Assembly: GCF_026210795.1 (NCBI RefSeq)
Contig: NC_089429.1
Coordinates: forward strand, 7,287,001-7,351,000
Direction of reading: 5' to 3'
DNA: 64,000 nucleotides
Origin: Rhizophagus irregularis
Lineage: Eukaryota > Glomeromycota > Glomeromycetes > Glomerales > Glomeraceae
The notes beneath the pieces were generated by a model, which was not told the origin of the DNA, did not search any database, and saw only the letters and a list, made by a program, of their open reading frames with translations. The position numbers and the translations under genes are program-made. Every line of letters starts with the position of its first letter. Within the stretch, counting starts at the first letter, position 1. This document shows positions 22,495 to 33,060 of the stretch, piece by piece.

Positions 22495-25400
22495 TTATTT
22501 AACAGTTTTTCTTATTTTTCGTGGAACTGTAATACTGGAATTTTCATTTGCTAGATTACATGATATTTTTTTATTTTGTAATATCATAATAGATTTCCTT
22601 TTTTTTGAATATAAATGTATTATTGCATGATATATTTTTGAAATTATATTATTTGCTAAAATAATTGAACTTGTTGAAAGAGTGAGAAAAGGAATTATAT
22701 CATAATTAACAACTAACTTTATGTAGAAAACCTAAATGTATTTAAAATTCAATGATATTTTAGTTTAATATAATAGTGTATAATAATGTTAAAATTTTAC
22801 ACAAACCTGAATAATAAATCGGGGGACATCATTAATAAAAAATCCAATAAAACTTCCCCAAAAAATATAAAATTGAATTACTTCTGATAGAGGAGCATTG
22901 AATAACATTATACCAGCAACTTGAGAAGAAAGTATATTTAACATTTCAAGGTTAGCACCAGATAATATAGTAAATAATGATGCTATATCAACATTGTTTT
23001 TAAACCATTCATAGAAATATCTGTTTTTTTTAATTTCTTGAAGCATTATAATTACACCCATAACAAAATTAATTATTGTTGGTATCACGCAAAAAATTAT
23101 GCTATAATAAAAATTTTTGCAAAAAATTAAAAAAAATCTAATTTTTAAAATATAAAAAAATTTTTGAAAATAAAGATGAAAAAGATGGATCATACCTTGG
23201 AATAAATAATTGTGGAACATTTTTTCCATTATTCAAAATAAACATAATACTCATGATAAAATTTAAAATAATTAAAGGAAATTTAAATATTACGATATTT
23301 TCACCCTATAAATAAGTAATATATTATTAGTTACGAATAATAATAATAAAAAGTATATGATGTACTTTACCAAAGGATATTTCTTCTTGGCATAAAAATA
23401 AAGGAATCCTAAAATTACTATTCCAATGACAATACCAATTAAATGGAATTTAAAATCATCCAATAAATTTTCTAAATAATAAAGAAAGAATTAAAATTTA
23501 AATAATAAAAAATTTTTTATAATAATAATTATATTTACTATATCTCCGAAATCCAAAGCTAGCTTCTAGATTATTTGTTGTACCAAACCATGAAATTGGA
23601 GTTACTTCTTTGTGTTTAATCAAAATATCTAAGTCTTTTATAATATGATCAACATTTCTTTCATGTGGACTTGTTGTCGATTTAATAGGTAATGATAAAA
23701 GAATTCTTGGAGGTTTTTGGCTATAATCATATTCACAACATTTTATATAATCTAATCTATTAATGTCGACAGGTATTGATTTTGCTAAATCAATTCTTAA
23801 TTGTGATAAAAATCCTCTCCGTCCATCCAATGAAAGTTTCTCAAAAGATTTTGTTCCTTCTTCCGTTAAAGAAAATCTTCCAATAGATTCCTCTAAATAA
23901 GATGAAACATTAAAATTGAATATTAATCAATTTGATTAATTATAATTTTTTTTTAAAAAAAATTTTTTTTACCTGCAAAATTATCTTGGATATTTACTAA
24001 AAGGAATTGTAATTGGTATTAATAAAGAACCAGTATAATTTAGGATATTAAAAATGCTTACTTGTATTAAATTTCCAACGATTTCTTACAACACCTAATA
24101 GTGGATTATTTGACTTCCAATCCCTGACCATATTACCATCAATAACAATATAATAATTTGAGTTTGGTTGATTAAATGTACTTTCCAAAACTTTCATATT
24201 TATTGTCTTTTTATCAGAACTATACGAGAAATATGGTGAATTTCCCGGAACAAATTGACGCAGTATAGGAATATCGTCATTATTAATATATTGATAAATT
24301 GAAACGTTGTTGGTTGATATCGTTACAGACAAATGATATGTAATATTTATGTTTGTGATTGATAAGGGTATACTTGAGTCAATTGATGGATAAGTTGATT
24401 TAATATGCGGATTCTCATATCCTTGATCTAAAGAAATAAAGAAAGATTAATTTTAACTAAAAAAAATAATTATTTGCATATAACAACTTATATTATGCTT
24501 ACCATTAGAGAAAAATTTAGGTAAAGTTGTAAAAGAAATTTTCAAAGTCATTTCATTCTCGAAAGTAACTAAGCGCAGTGACCCATTTAGGGAGGCTGTC
24601 ACTCCAAAAGAACCAGATGATTTCAAACCTGGTGGAAATCCCCAAGTGCCATTATATTTTCCATCATTATCAAGTATTATTCCTTCAATAGTCTTACGTT
24701 GATTATCACGTAAAGTTATTAAATATCCTCCTTGAAATAAACCATTAAAAGTTACTATTTCTGCATTAACAAATTTATCACCAAGTTTTCTCATATCAAA
24801 TACAGAACTAAGAATAAAAAAACCAATCATTAGATATATAATTAAGGTTATAAGAAATATTATAAACAATATAACGAACCCCGAAGTTTGAAATGACAAC
24901 TTTATAACTTCTGACGTATTTTTATCTTCTGCTCTGTTAAACATCAAAAGGCAAGTATTGCCGATCCCTGAAAAAGCAGTATCACAAAAGAAATCCAGTT
25001 CAAAATGAGGTATCGCTGATTGGTAAATTAAGAAAGGGCCATCCACACTCTCCATAACAGGTTTAATAAAACTGACATAAACCTTAAATGTAAATTTAGA
25101 CGGATTGATGAATTCATTAGATTTTATATTGATATCTGTTGAATTTGCATTTACAATACCAAAATTTCCATCAATTGAGGGAAATATGAAATAATAATTA
25201 GATGAACTTTGCAGATAATGTCTTCCTTCGTTTAATAGACTAAAATTTCCTTTATCGTCCCTAATAATCAAAAAGATTAATTAATTTTCATATTTACTTT
25301 ATTACAATTAAAATTATTAAAATAAACATAGTGCATACGGTCTACTGAAATACTTCCACATTACAATATTCTCAGTTTCATAATTAGCAAACATAAAACC

Positions 25401-25973
25401 GCACTCTTCGCTTGTGTGAGTTGTGAGATAGCCGTCGGCGTATATACTTCCATTTATTATAGAGATAGGTGCCACGTATGTATTGCTTGCCAATATAAAA
25501 ATTTTAATAAGCTAATATACATATATCAGTATATACTTAAAACATAATATACATGGATGCGTAACAAACCTAAGAACATATCCTGATCGAGTAATAGATA
25601 ATACATAATAACTTGCTGAAGCGATATCTAAATAAAGTATATTTATAGATCTTGGAAGGGAACGGTTAATGTCAAACCAATAATATCTATGGGGTCCAAG
25701 ACAAAAATTATATTCTGGGATCGGATAATCAACTTTAGCACTATCAATAGTACCATTTGGATGTAAAATGCGAAGATCAATTCGTGGTTCAATACAAGAT
25801 TCATTTATTGGTTTAACTAAATGGACAACCGTTATCCCATCTCTATAACTAAGTACTTTATAGATTTTGAATCCAGGTTCAGTTTCATTATGTAATATCA
25901 CATCATAAGAATATACAGTCAACGGATTTATGAATAATAAGATAAAGTAAAATAAATTTGTCAACAAATTCAT
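22495..25973 (-). CDS. Family gene 2: secreted-ectodomain multi-pass membrane protein, function unknown (907 aa, 11 exons)
   Basis: Exons on the minus strand: 25973-25570, 25485-25339, 25260-24880, 24807-24503, 24427-24062, 23996-23973, 23892-23539, 23471-23371, 23305-23196, 23101-22807, 22731-22495. Every exon length equals that of family gene 3, and the joined frame is open for 2724 bp. The signal peptide is LTNLFYFILLFINPLTVYSY; cleavage is probably near residue 22. Sequons HNET, INES and HPNGT suggest glycosylation. The ectodomain is beta-rich to about residue 535, a SEA-like segment lies in exon 7, and membrane helices lie in exons 8-11. Exon 10 ends NDVPRFIIQ, where gene 1 has EDIPQFIIQ. 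Intron 3 (24879-24808) is 72 bp, has no stop in frame, and would add a 24-residue hydrophobic stretch if retained. Function unknown. Confidence 0.92.
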
Positions 25974-26035
25974 TTTTTAGATTTTAAGAGTAAAAAGCTA
26001 AAATAATCAAATTTAAATATAATTTGTAGTAACAC
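25974..26035 (-). promoter_or_regulatory. Conserved block upstream of family gene 2
   Basis: ACAAATTATATTTAAATTTG followed by ATTATTTTAGCTTTT and ACTC is almost identical upstream of genes 2, 3 and 4, directly ahead of the start codon in each. Non-coding sequence in this window is otherwise poorly conserved, so the block may be core promoter or 5' leader. TTATTTTAG could also be the acceptor of a 5'-leader intron. Confidence 0.5.
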
Positions 26036-28780
26036 TAGTGTAAGATGTTAAACAATGTATGTAGTAAGATTGCCTTTGTTGTACATCAAAGAATGTTTCA
26101 TGAATGAAACTTACCATTTCCAAACGATACCCTGAGCTGTGTTTCTTGTGTAACGCAAAAAAAAGTCAAAGGATAATGAATAAGCTTTCCAAATCGGTTT
26201 AACCATTTAATATTCGGATGTGAAACTTTCTTTGATCACAAGTCTTTCTTAATCACGAAGTAAAATATTTTTATTAATATGCAGCGATAACAAAGGATTA
26301 TAAAGAATTTCATTATGTGAAATATCTCACCAATCACGTGATTGTGACGGCTAATGCCAAAAAAAAACAATATTTACTTCGCTGTTATGTTCGCTATTAT
26401 TCTTAATATTTTTTTTCAAACTGTTTGAATGATAATAATAATACTTTCTATTGATGTTGTTTCACACCGAAAATACAAACTTGAAGATGTATCACAGTAT
26501 CACTACAAAACAATTTAAAAAAATCACAAAAATTTAAGCGATTTTTATATTATTTATAAATAGTAAATAATAAGCTAAAAAAGTTTTTATATTACATATT
26601 AAAAACAACAAAGTTAAAAATTTTAAATTATACTATAATTTAAAAAATTAATTGTTTTTAAATGTGTAAAATTATAAATTATAAAGAATATGATTTGACG
26701 TAGTTTAATATTTATGTTTCAGTGGAACTCGATAAATGTTCATTTTATCATTTGTTTATTTTAAAAAAATGTATTTTATTTATTTATTTATTTATTTATG
26801 AATTGTTCTTCCACCTTTTTTTTAAAAAGAAAAGGAGAAGTTTTTATTAACAAAAAAGGGAGCGCAGATTAAGGTTAAGTCGGAAATAAGTAATTAATTC
26901 TAGTTTTGAATGTGCAGATGAATAAATTTTACTCATAATGTTTGATTTCTTCATCACAGAGATTATAGATTAAAGGAGGAAATAAGGATTTGATCAATTA
27001 AGCATATTAAATTAAAGAAGGAAGTTTAAAATCATACACTAACAAAGGACGAAGAATGAAGGTCAGTAAGACTCAATCAAATTGTAACTAAAGTTATCTC
27101 CAAAAAGAAATTGATATCTCTCCTATTTGCCCAATTTTTTAAGAATTTAAAGTAGCAGAATAAGAAGCAGGCCGACTAGCATAGCTACAGATCATGGATA
27201 TTGGACGAACTGAATTTTTTTTCTTAACAAGATAGAAAATAATCATATTTGTATTTGATAAGGAAGGAGTCAATGGTATATTTGTTATGTTGAGTTTCTG
27301 GATCTTAAAATGAAGAATTGCAATCATTACAATCATTCGTAAACAATAACCATAAACTGTGATTGGTACTAAGTACTAATCGGATCCTAACGCTTCACAT
27401 AATACAAAATATACAACTTCAATTCTAATAATTAAGGTAAAGTAAGTTTATATATATATAATCTTTTTGGTAAATTTGCATTTATTAATAATGCCTAATA
27501 CTAACTGTAAAAGGTTTTTATAACTTCTTTAGTGGTTCATATATTCTTATTATTAGTTTGTACACTGTAAGATTTAAAAATATTTTAGTGTTTAAATATT
27601 GGAGGTAATTCATTTTTTTTAAAGGAATATTTTTACTTAGACGAAAAAATTTTATATAATTTATTATTTATATAATTAATTATTCTTCCTCAATAAATCT
27701 ATTTTGTAATTATTGTGAGAAAAATTTATATTGTTACAATTTTAATGTTTTTATCTTTTTTTAATAATTTTAATAATTGATCGAAAAAAACCACTCATCC
27801 ACATTAATTCGAAAATTTTATTTTTCGACAAGAATCATTAGGTTAATTCGTATTACTTAAAGCTTAATAATCGTTCAGATTCTTTTACCATTGGTATTGA
27901 CATATGTAATGCTGGGAATGTCGCATATGCATTAGAATTATGAATTTCTCATCAGCAGCCAACCATATTTTAATAGTTTGTCTTGTGATCCCGTTGTAAT
28001 TTTTTTCGTGTGTTTGATTTGTGTATTATATACTTATCATCACACTACAATAGAATGAATAGATCTATTAAGACATAAGAGACACGAAGTGTTAAAGTAA
28101 ATTAAATTACTGAATTCAACAAAAGTTAATTAACCAGCAGATTTAATTTTACCTGTCTAAGATAAGGTTCTAATGTTTATAGTCCGATCTTCAAACTTTA
28201 AAATCTTATTCAATAATTCCAGTAGCTTAAGTATATTCAACGCAAATTTCACATCCTTTAAATTCCTTATTGCCTTCGTTTCATATGCTTCAACATTAAT
28301 TTTTCCATAATCTTGAAGTATTATGATCAGATCATACAATAATATCTATAATTACTATTATTCCATACATTCTTTTTTAAATCAGAAGATATATTATAAA
28401 ATAGTATATAGTTATTGCTATCAAATAATTTCTCTCGCAAAGAAACTAAAAGCTTAGTAAGTTTAATGAGAAAATTTAATAATTTTGAAAATAAAGAAAA
28501 TTTCACAATTCACATACATTATGTCAGAAATGCCATATTTGCCATCTCGAAGATTCCTGATTTGATTTAATAGTTTAGGTTTAAACTATCATCCAGTTAT
28601 CCTATTGTCTCAACCATCTAAAAAAAATAACAGATTAAACGATGTCATGTGAGGCGTATATAAAATTAAAAGAATGTCCTTAAAAATAGACCGGGGGTTC
28701 AGGTTCTTATCCTAGACCGCAACTGTATTAATCACGTGACGATTACTCCGGTTCTGTCCAAATTTAAAAAGGGTTTACTA
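26036..28780. other. Intergenic, no supported gene
   Basis: AT-rich. A TTTA microsatellite lies at about 26775-26800. Short open frames at 27139-27336 and 28157-28339 (minus) have no recognised features. The second (IRNLKDVKFALNILKLLELL) looks helical, but it stands alone without splice or start evidence. No tRNA or other RNA gene was seen. Confidence 0.5.
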
Positions 28781-28796
28781 AAAATAAAGATAACTG

Positions 28797-28914
28797 GGCC
28801 ACCCTAGATCTCAGTTTTTTTTTTTTTTGAATTGTTTTTCGATTCTAGCATGTAGTTTCCATGTAATTTGTACTGTAGCTTAATTCACTTTTAGGATTAA
28901 AAATAAAATAAAAT
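28797..28914 (+). mobile_element. Short truncated retroposon with 16-bp target duplication
   Basis: The 118-bp insert begins GGCCACCCTAGATCTCAG plus a T-run and ends in an AAAAT-repeat tail. It is flanked by AAAATAAAGATAACTG at 28781-28796 and again at 28915-28930. The A-rich tail may overlap the duplication. The insert is too short to identify the source. The mechanism fits LINE-driven target-primed integration. Confidence 0.75.
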
Positions 28915-28930
28915 AAAATAAAGATAACTG

Positions 28931-29466
28931 TTAAAATTTTGAAAGAAACATAGAGCTTTTCTTACTATAATATTTATTAATTTGTAATAATCCGATCAAT
29001 TACAAATTTACTTTATAAATTAACTTTATATGAAAAAATTATATATTTTTTTTTCTTTTTCTTTTCTTTTTTTTTCTTTTTTTTATGATACTATATTGTG
29101 CCTACAATTGAATTGTCGTAACATTTTTGGATAAGGTACAGGAACTACTTTATCCATATGGCTTTCAGTTACAAAGGAAAGAATATGAACAGAAAAAAAT
29201 TACAAAATATCAAAATATAGACATGAATACAAATGAATACAAATGAAAAAATGAATATGATAATATGAAATGAAAATTACAAACAATGAATGAAAAGTGC
29301 AAAAAAATTACAAATGACACCAATCTATATAGGTTGATATTAAGATGCAAAGTATGTATATGCTATATATGCAAAAAATGAATGATTATACATGTTTCTA
29401 AGTATATATAAATGAAATGAATTAAATGATTTATAATCCGCAAAATCTAAGAAATTCAACTCGACA
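28931..29466. other. Probable 3' flank of the peptide gene
   Basis: Pyrimidine-rich tract at about 29050-29085 and degenerate AATGAA-type repeats at 29220-29330. I see no clean AATAAA signal on the minus strand near the stop, so the transcript end is not placed. Confidence 0.4.
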
Positions 29467-30144
29467 TTATTGACCGCCACCTCCACGGTATGCTTCAGCT
29501 TCACGTTTTTGGCCGCCACCTCCACGATACGGTTCAGCTTCACGTTTTTGACCGCCACCTCCACGGTATGGTTCAGCATCACGTTTGCCTGCTCCTCGGT
29601 GTGGTTCTGCTTCAGCATCACGTTTTTGGCCGCCACCTCCACGGTATGGTTCAGCTTCACGTTTTTGGCCGCCACCTCCACGGTATGCTTCAGCTTCACG
29701 TTTTTGGCCGCCTCCTCCACGGTATGCTTCAGCTTCACGTTTTTGACCGCCACCTCCACGGTATGCTTCAGCTTCACGTTTTTGGCCGCCTCCTCCACGG
29801 TATGCTTCAGCTTCACGTTTTTGGCCGCCTCCTCCACGGTATGCTTCAGCTTCACGTTTTTGGCCGCCTCCTCCACGGTATGGATCAGCTTCACGTTTTT
29901 GGCCGCCACCTCCACGGTATGCTTCAGCTTCACGTTTTTGGCCGCCACCTCCACGGTATGGGTCAGCTTCACGTTTTTGACCACCACCTCCACGGTATGG
30001 GTCAGCTTCACGTTTTTGACCGCCACCTCCACGGTATGGGTCAGCTTCTCGTTTCTGAAGGGCTACATTATCAAGTTGTAAGGGTGCGGATTGGACGGTG
30101 ATGATGATAGCGAGAAAAAGGAGAATTGCAAAAATGGGCTTCAT
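29467..30144 (-). CDS. Kex2-processed repeat secreted peptide precursor (alpha-factor-like organisation), 225 aa
   Basis: The precursor has a signal peptide (MKPIFAILLFLAIIITVQSA), a short pro-segment (PLQLDNVALQ) and then 15 tandem units of exactly 13 residues up to the stop at 29467-29469. Each unit opens with Lys-Arg (Kex2 site) followed by EADP (4 units), EAEA (7), EAEP (2), DAEP (1) or DAEAEP (1). The core is YRGGGGQ in 14 units and HRGAG in one. All spacer dipeptides are X-Ala or X-Pro, the substrates of Ste13/DPP-type aminopeptidases, so after Kex2, Kex1 and dipeptidase action nearly every unit gives the same heptapeptide. Family knowledge: this layout is that of yeast alpha-factor precursors and fungal Kex2-processed repeat proteins. 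I chose the ATG at 30144 because it opens the signal peptide; an in-frame ATG at 30195 would bury it. There is no intron. It is likely to be secreted. Whether it is a pheromone or a host-directed signal is not known. Confidence 0.93.
   Translation of the reverse strand: MKPIFAILLFLAIIITVQSAPLQLDNVALQKREADPYRGGGGQKREADPYRGGGGQKREADPYRGGGGQKREAEAYRGGGGQKREADPYRGGGGQKREAEAYRGGGGQKREAEAYRGGGGQKREAEAYRGGGGQKREAEAYRGGGGQKREAEAYRGGGGQKREAEPYRGGGGQKRDAEAEPHRGAGKRDAEPYRGGGGQKREAEPYRGGGGQKREAEAYRGGGGQ
29470..30054 (-). repeat. Tandem array of fifteen 39-bp coding units
   Basis: The units are in frame and unusually GC-rich (about 55-60%) for this locus. Silent variants cluster: neighbouring central units use GGAGGAGGCGGC for the four glycines and most others use GGAGGTGGCGGC. 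This suggests recent unit duplication or gene conversion. There are no spacers, so it is not a CRISPR array. Antisense frames of about 200 codons across it come from the repeat length being a multiple of three. Confidence 0.9.
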
Positions 30145-30345
30145 GGTTTTGTAATTATATGATGAGGGTAAATTAAAGAGTGTACAAGTGGACATACTTG
30201 GCTGATTAATATCGTTTAGTATAATATAAAGGTGAACTCTTCCGGAGAGTATGTCACACTATGAATTATTTGTTTGGTAGATTGGTGTCGAAAAATTAAA
30301 GGAATGAGTTGGAGAAAAAATTTTTTTTAGCGATTTTCAGAGAGT

Positions 30346-30355
30346 ATTTATATAA
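30346..30355 (-). promoter_or_regulatory. Candidate TATA box of the peptide gene
   Basis: On the minus strand TTATATAAATACTC lies about 205 bp upstream of the chosen ATG. A weaker TTTATATTATA sits nearer, at about 30220-30230. Assigned by motif only. Confidence 0.4.
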
Positions 30356-30399
30356 GTATCCCATCTATTCCCATTCTCGACTAAGAAGGCTGTGATTAC

Positions 30400-32570
30400 T
30401 TTATTATTAGTGTGACATTCATTCTTTGTGACATCAACAAAGACAAAAAGTTTGGAACAAATAATTTAGTTTCACAGGTTGTTTTCCAAATTTAGCAGAC
30501 AGGCCTAACTAGTATAAATGATGAACATTGTACTTGAAAATGATTGGATATTATTTGCATATTTTGGCATATTAAGATGCGATTATTATAACAGATAACA
30601 ATTTCTTGTTACTTATATTTCTGAACTAGTCTTTCATAAAAGGAAATATGATTAAAACTAACTTTCGATGTTTGTTTATCTCCCAAATTACATCCATAGT
30701 ATTTTAATCTCCATTGTTGTAAACACTAAAGCGATTAAATATAAAAGAGAGAAATATAAAATAATTTACGGTTCTAAATATGAATCATTGGTGCGAATAC
30801 AATTAAGGGGTAAAGTCCTAGGTATCTTTGTCTTTTGAGCATTCATTTTTTTTAAAAACAGAAAAACATAACATATCAGTAAACCATTTTTGTAAAATAC
30901 CGAGTTAAAAAACAAACTCTTTTCTAATGAATCAATCGTATAATAAATAAATTTCCTGTTATAGAGGACAGTGTCATTACTTTTCGGATGATTAATCGTT
31001 TACAATAAATTTCCTGTTATAGAAGACAGTGTATTAACAATTTCTAATGATTTCGCGTCAATTTATTTATCGTTTTTTAATTGTACAAATGAAATAAGTT
31101 TTAATGATTAAATAAATTTCTATAAAAACAGAAATCTTATAAAAAATTAATGAAACAACATCGAAAATTCTATATAAATCAATATAAACAAAAAAAAAAA
31201 TGATACGTATAATTACTAACAAAGAATAAATTTAGAGCTATATGATTGGTTTCTGAATTAAATAAAGATTTAAATATAAGGAATACGTAAAAATAGGAGT
31301 TGGCTTGGCATATAATAAGCCTTATTTTCTGTTACACGTTTTACATTTTTTTGAATTTAAATTTTTAAAATTAAAAGTATATAACATAAAGTTACCTTAG
31401 AATACTATAAAAAATTAATACTAGTTTTGCGCGAAAAAATATATTTTTTTTATATTGTTCCACAAGATTGTATTTTTTTTTCACAATTGTGAAAAGGGAA
31501 AGCGTTTGCAAAACGAAAGGGGTTATAAATGTAAAAAAATCTTCCCCCGTTTCCCCCGTTTGAGAGAATATATAAAAACGACAACATATCATTGTATGGC
31601 GATCATTATTAAATTTGCACGTTTCGTATATAAAAGGCGCTTAATCTTATAGTATAGAACCTTACAAATAATAAAAAATATTTTATAACTCATTGTTCCA
31701 ATGTTTTTTTTTTTTAATTTCTGTAATTGATGATTTTATTAACGAATTTTTAATTTAATTTCATCGAATCGTATTCCATATTTTCTCACTAATTTATCTA
31801 CAAACTTCTCTAATTAGTGAATTGTTTGTCCTATTGTCAATTTGTCATATGTATAATTTTTCCTTTAGATTGACTTTGATTTATTATTATGAAAGAATGC
31901 CTGCCATACATGCGTTACATGCGACATTCGTGACATTTACAAGTCTCAAAATTGCATAATTCTGAATTAAAAGTTAGTATTCTTTTAATAAAAGAAATAA
32001 TTGAAATAAAAAATAGTTACTGTATTCTTTAACAAATTCACCTTTTGCTTGCATTAATTTTTTCTTTAAAATTTGTAATTTTTATAATTACAGTATATGT
32101 TATATTGTTTAATAATAATGGTATGATGTAACATTTTGTCGCTCCCTATTATGTATGGTTTGTACGTTGTAACATAAAATAATTTTTAATAAAAAGGCAT
32201 AACCTATGAAGTGGATCATCAAAACACTGGTAGGTATAACTCTTTTTGGTTAGATTTACTAGACGAATTTGGAAAAAAAATGATTGTAAAATTATATTAA
32301 TCAAATTAATCAAAAAATTAATCAATTTAATTCGATTTTAATCTTAGTACTAGTATTCGATTTGGTAAGAGTAGCGGCCAACTTGTCTTATTTATACAAT
32401 TATAAAATTATTTTCTATTCTTTGAACATATTTTGCGTATCATATTAGAAGATCTATTCAGATTTCTTACGATGAAAAATCTTTAGAGTTGATTTTTATT
32501 CGTATAACATAACGCAAATTATGTAATCTTTTCATAATTACTAAAATATTTTATTTTTTTTAAAAATAAA
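30400..32570. other. Intergenic, no gene called
   Basis: Contains a 58-bp-spaced direct repeat of AATAAATTTCCTGTTATAGA (about 30945 and 31003). Short open frames at 31392-31652 overlap on both strands and look random. No RNA gene was recognised. Confidence 0.5.
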
Positions 32571-32579
32571 AAAAAAAAA

Positions 32580-33060
32580 ATGCCCGCAAAACTTGTAATT
32601 CACAATTCTACCAAGCGTATAGCTAACAAGACTGTCCGTATTACTTCATAAACTTGAAATATTGATTTTATATCTAACATATCTGCAAGAATTCAAAACG
32701 ACCCTATCACCTTTGGTGGTATCTCGCTCAACTTCCCCACCACCAGTCAACCTTTCTTCCGTGCGGTCACTCCCTTCCCAAAATCTCAACATGCATAACA
32801 TGACATTCTACCAACTTTTAAAAGAGGTACGGATAAACAATATCTCAATCTCATCACAAATAAGAACAATAACATTCAGAGTTCACATTCCAAACCACAC
32901 CTTAGTACTACCACCTACTGTACATCATTGGATTTATGGAAACTGCCCAACAAATCAACACACTTATCTATAACTTCCCTCCCACGTGGGATAATGTTAG
33001 TATATCTCACCTCGATGGGCCAGTGTTTATAGTTGACCCTAACATTATCCAATAGTACTA
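32580..33060 (+). pseudogene. Less AT-rich coding-like relic, unidentified
   Basis: Base composition changes sharply here, with many C-rich codons. Frames give KLVIHNSTKRIANKTVRITS at the start, then DPITFGGISLNFPTTSQPFF and RAVTPFPKSQH, and an overlapping 103-codon frame at 32662-32973 with a serine/proline-rich start. No frame is intact throughout and splice sites are not obvious. It may be a decayed gene or transposon piece from a different compositional background. I do not recognise it. Confidence 0.35.

Noticed and set aside
28157-28339. 60-codon minus-strand frame with helical composition
   Set aside because: Single short frame, no start context, no splice partners and no recognised family.
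28690-28760. Possible tRNA-like B box (GGGGGTTCAGGTTCTTATCC)
   Set aside because: No acceptor stem, anticodon arm or A box could be paired.
29470-30054. CRISPR-like regular repeats
   Set aside because: The units are contiguous, in frame and lack unique spacers, and the genome is eukaryotic.
29470-30101. Two plus-strand frames of about 203 codons and a second minus-strand frame of 230 codons across the repeat array
   Set aside because: They are shadows of the 39-bp coding repeat, whose length is a multiple of three. Only the minus frame with a signal peptide and KR sites makes biological sense.
30145-30195. Upstream in-frame ATG for the peptide gene
   Set aside because: It would place 17 residues ahead of a textbook signal peptide. 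The ATG at 30144 is the better start.
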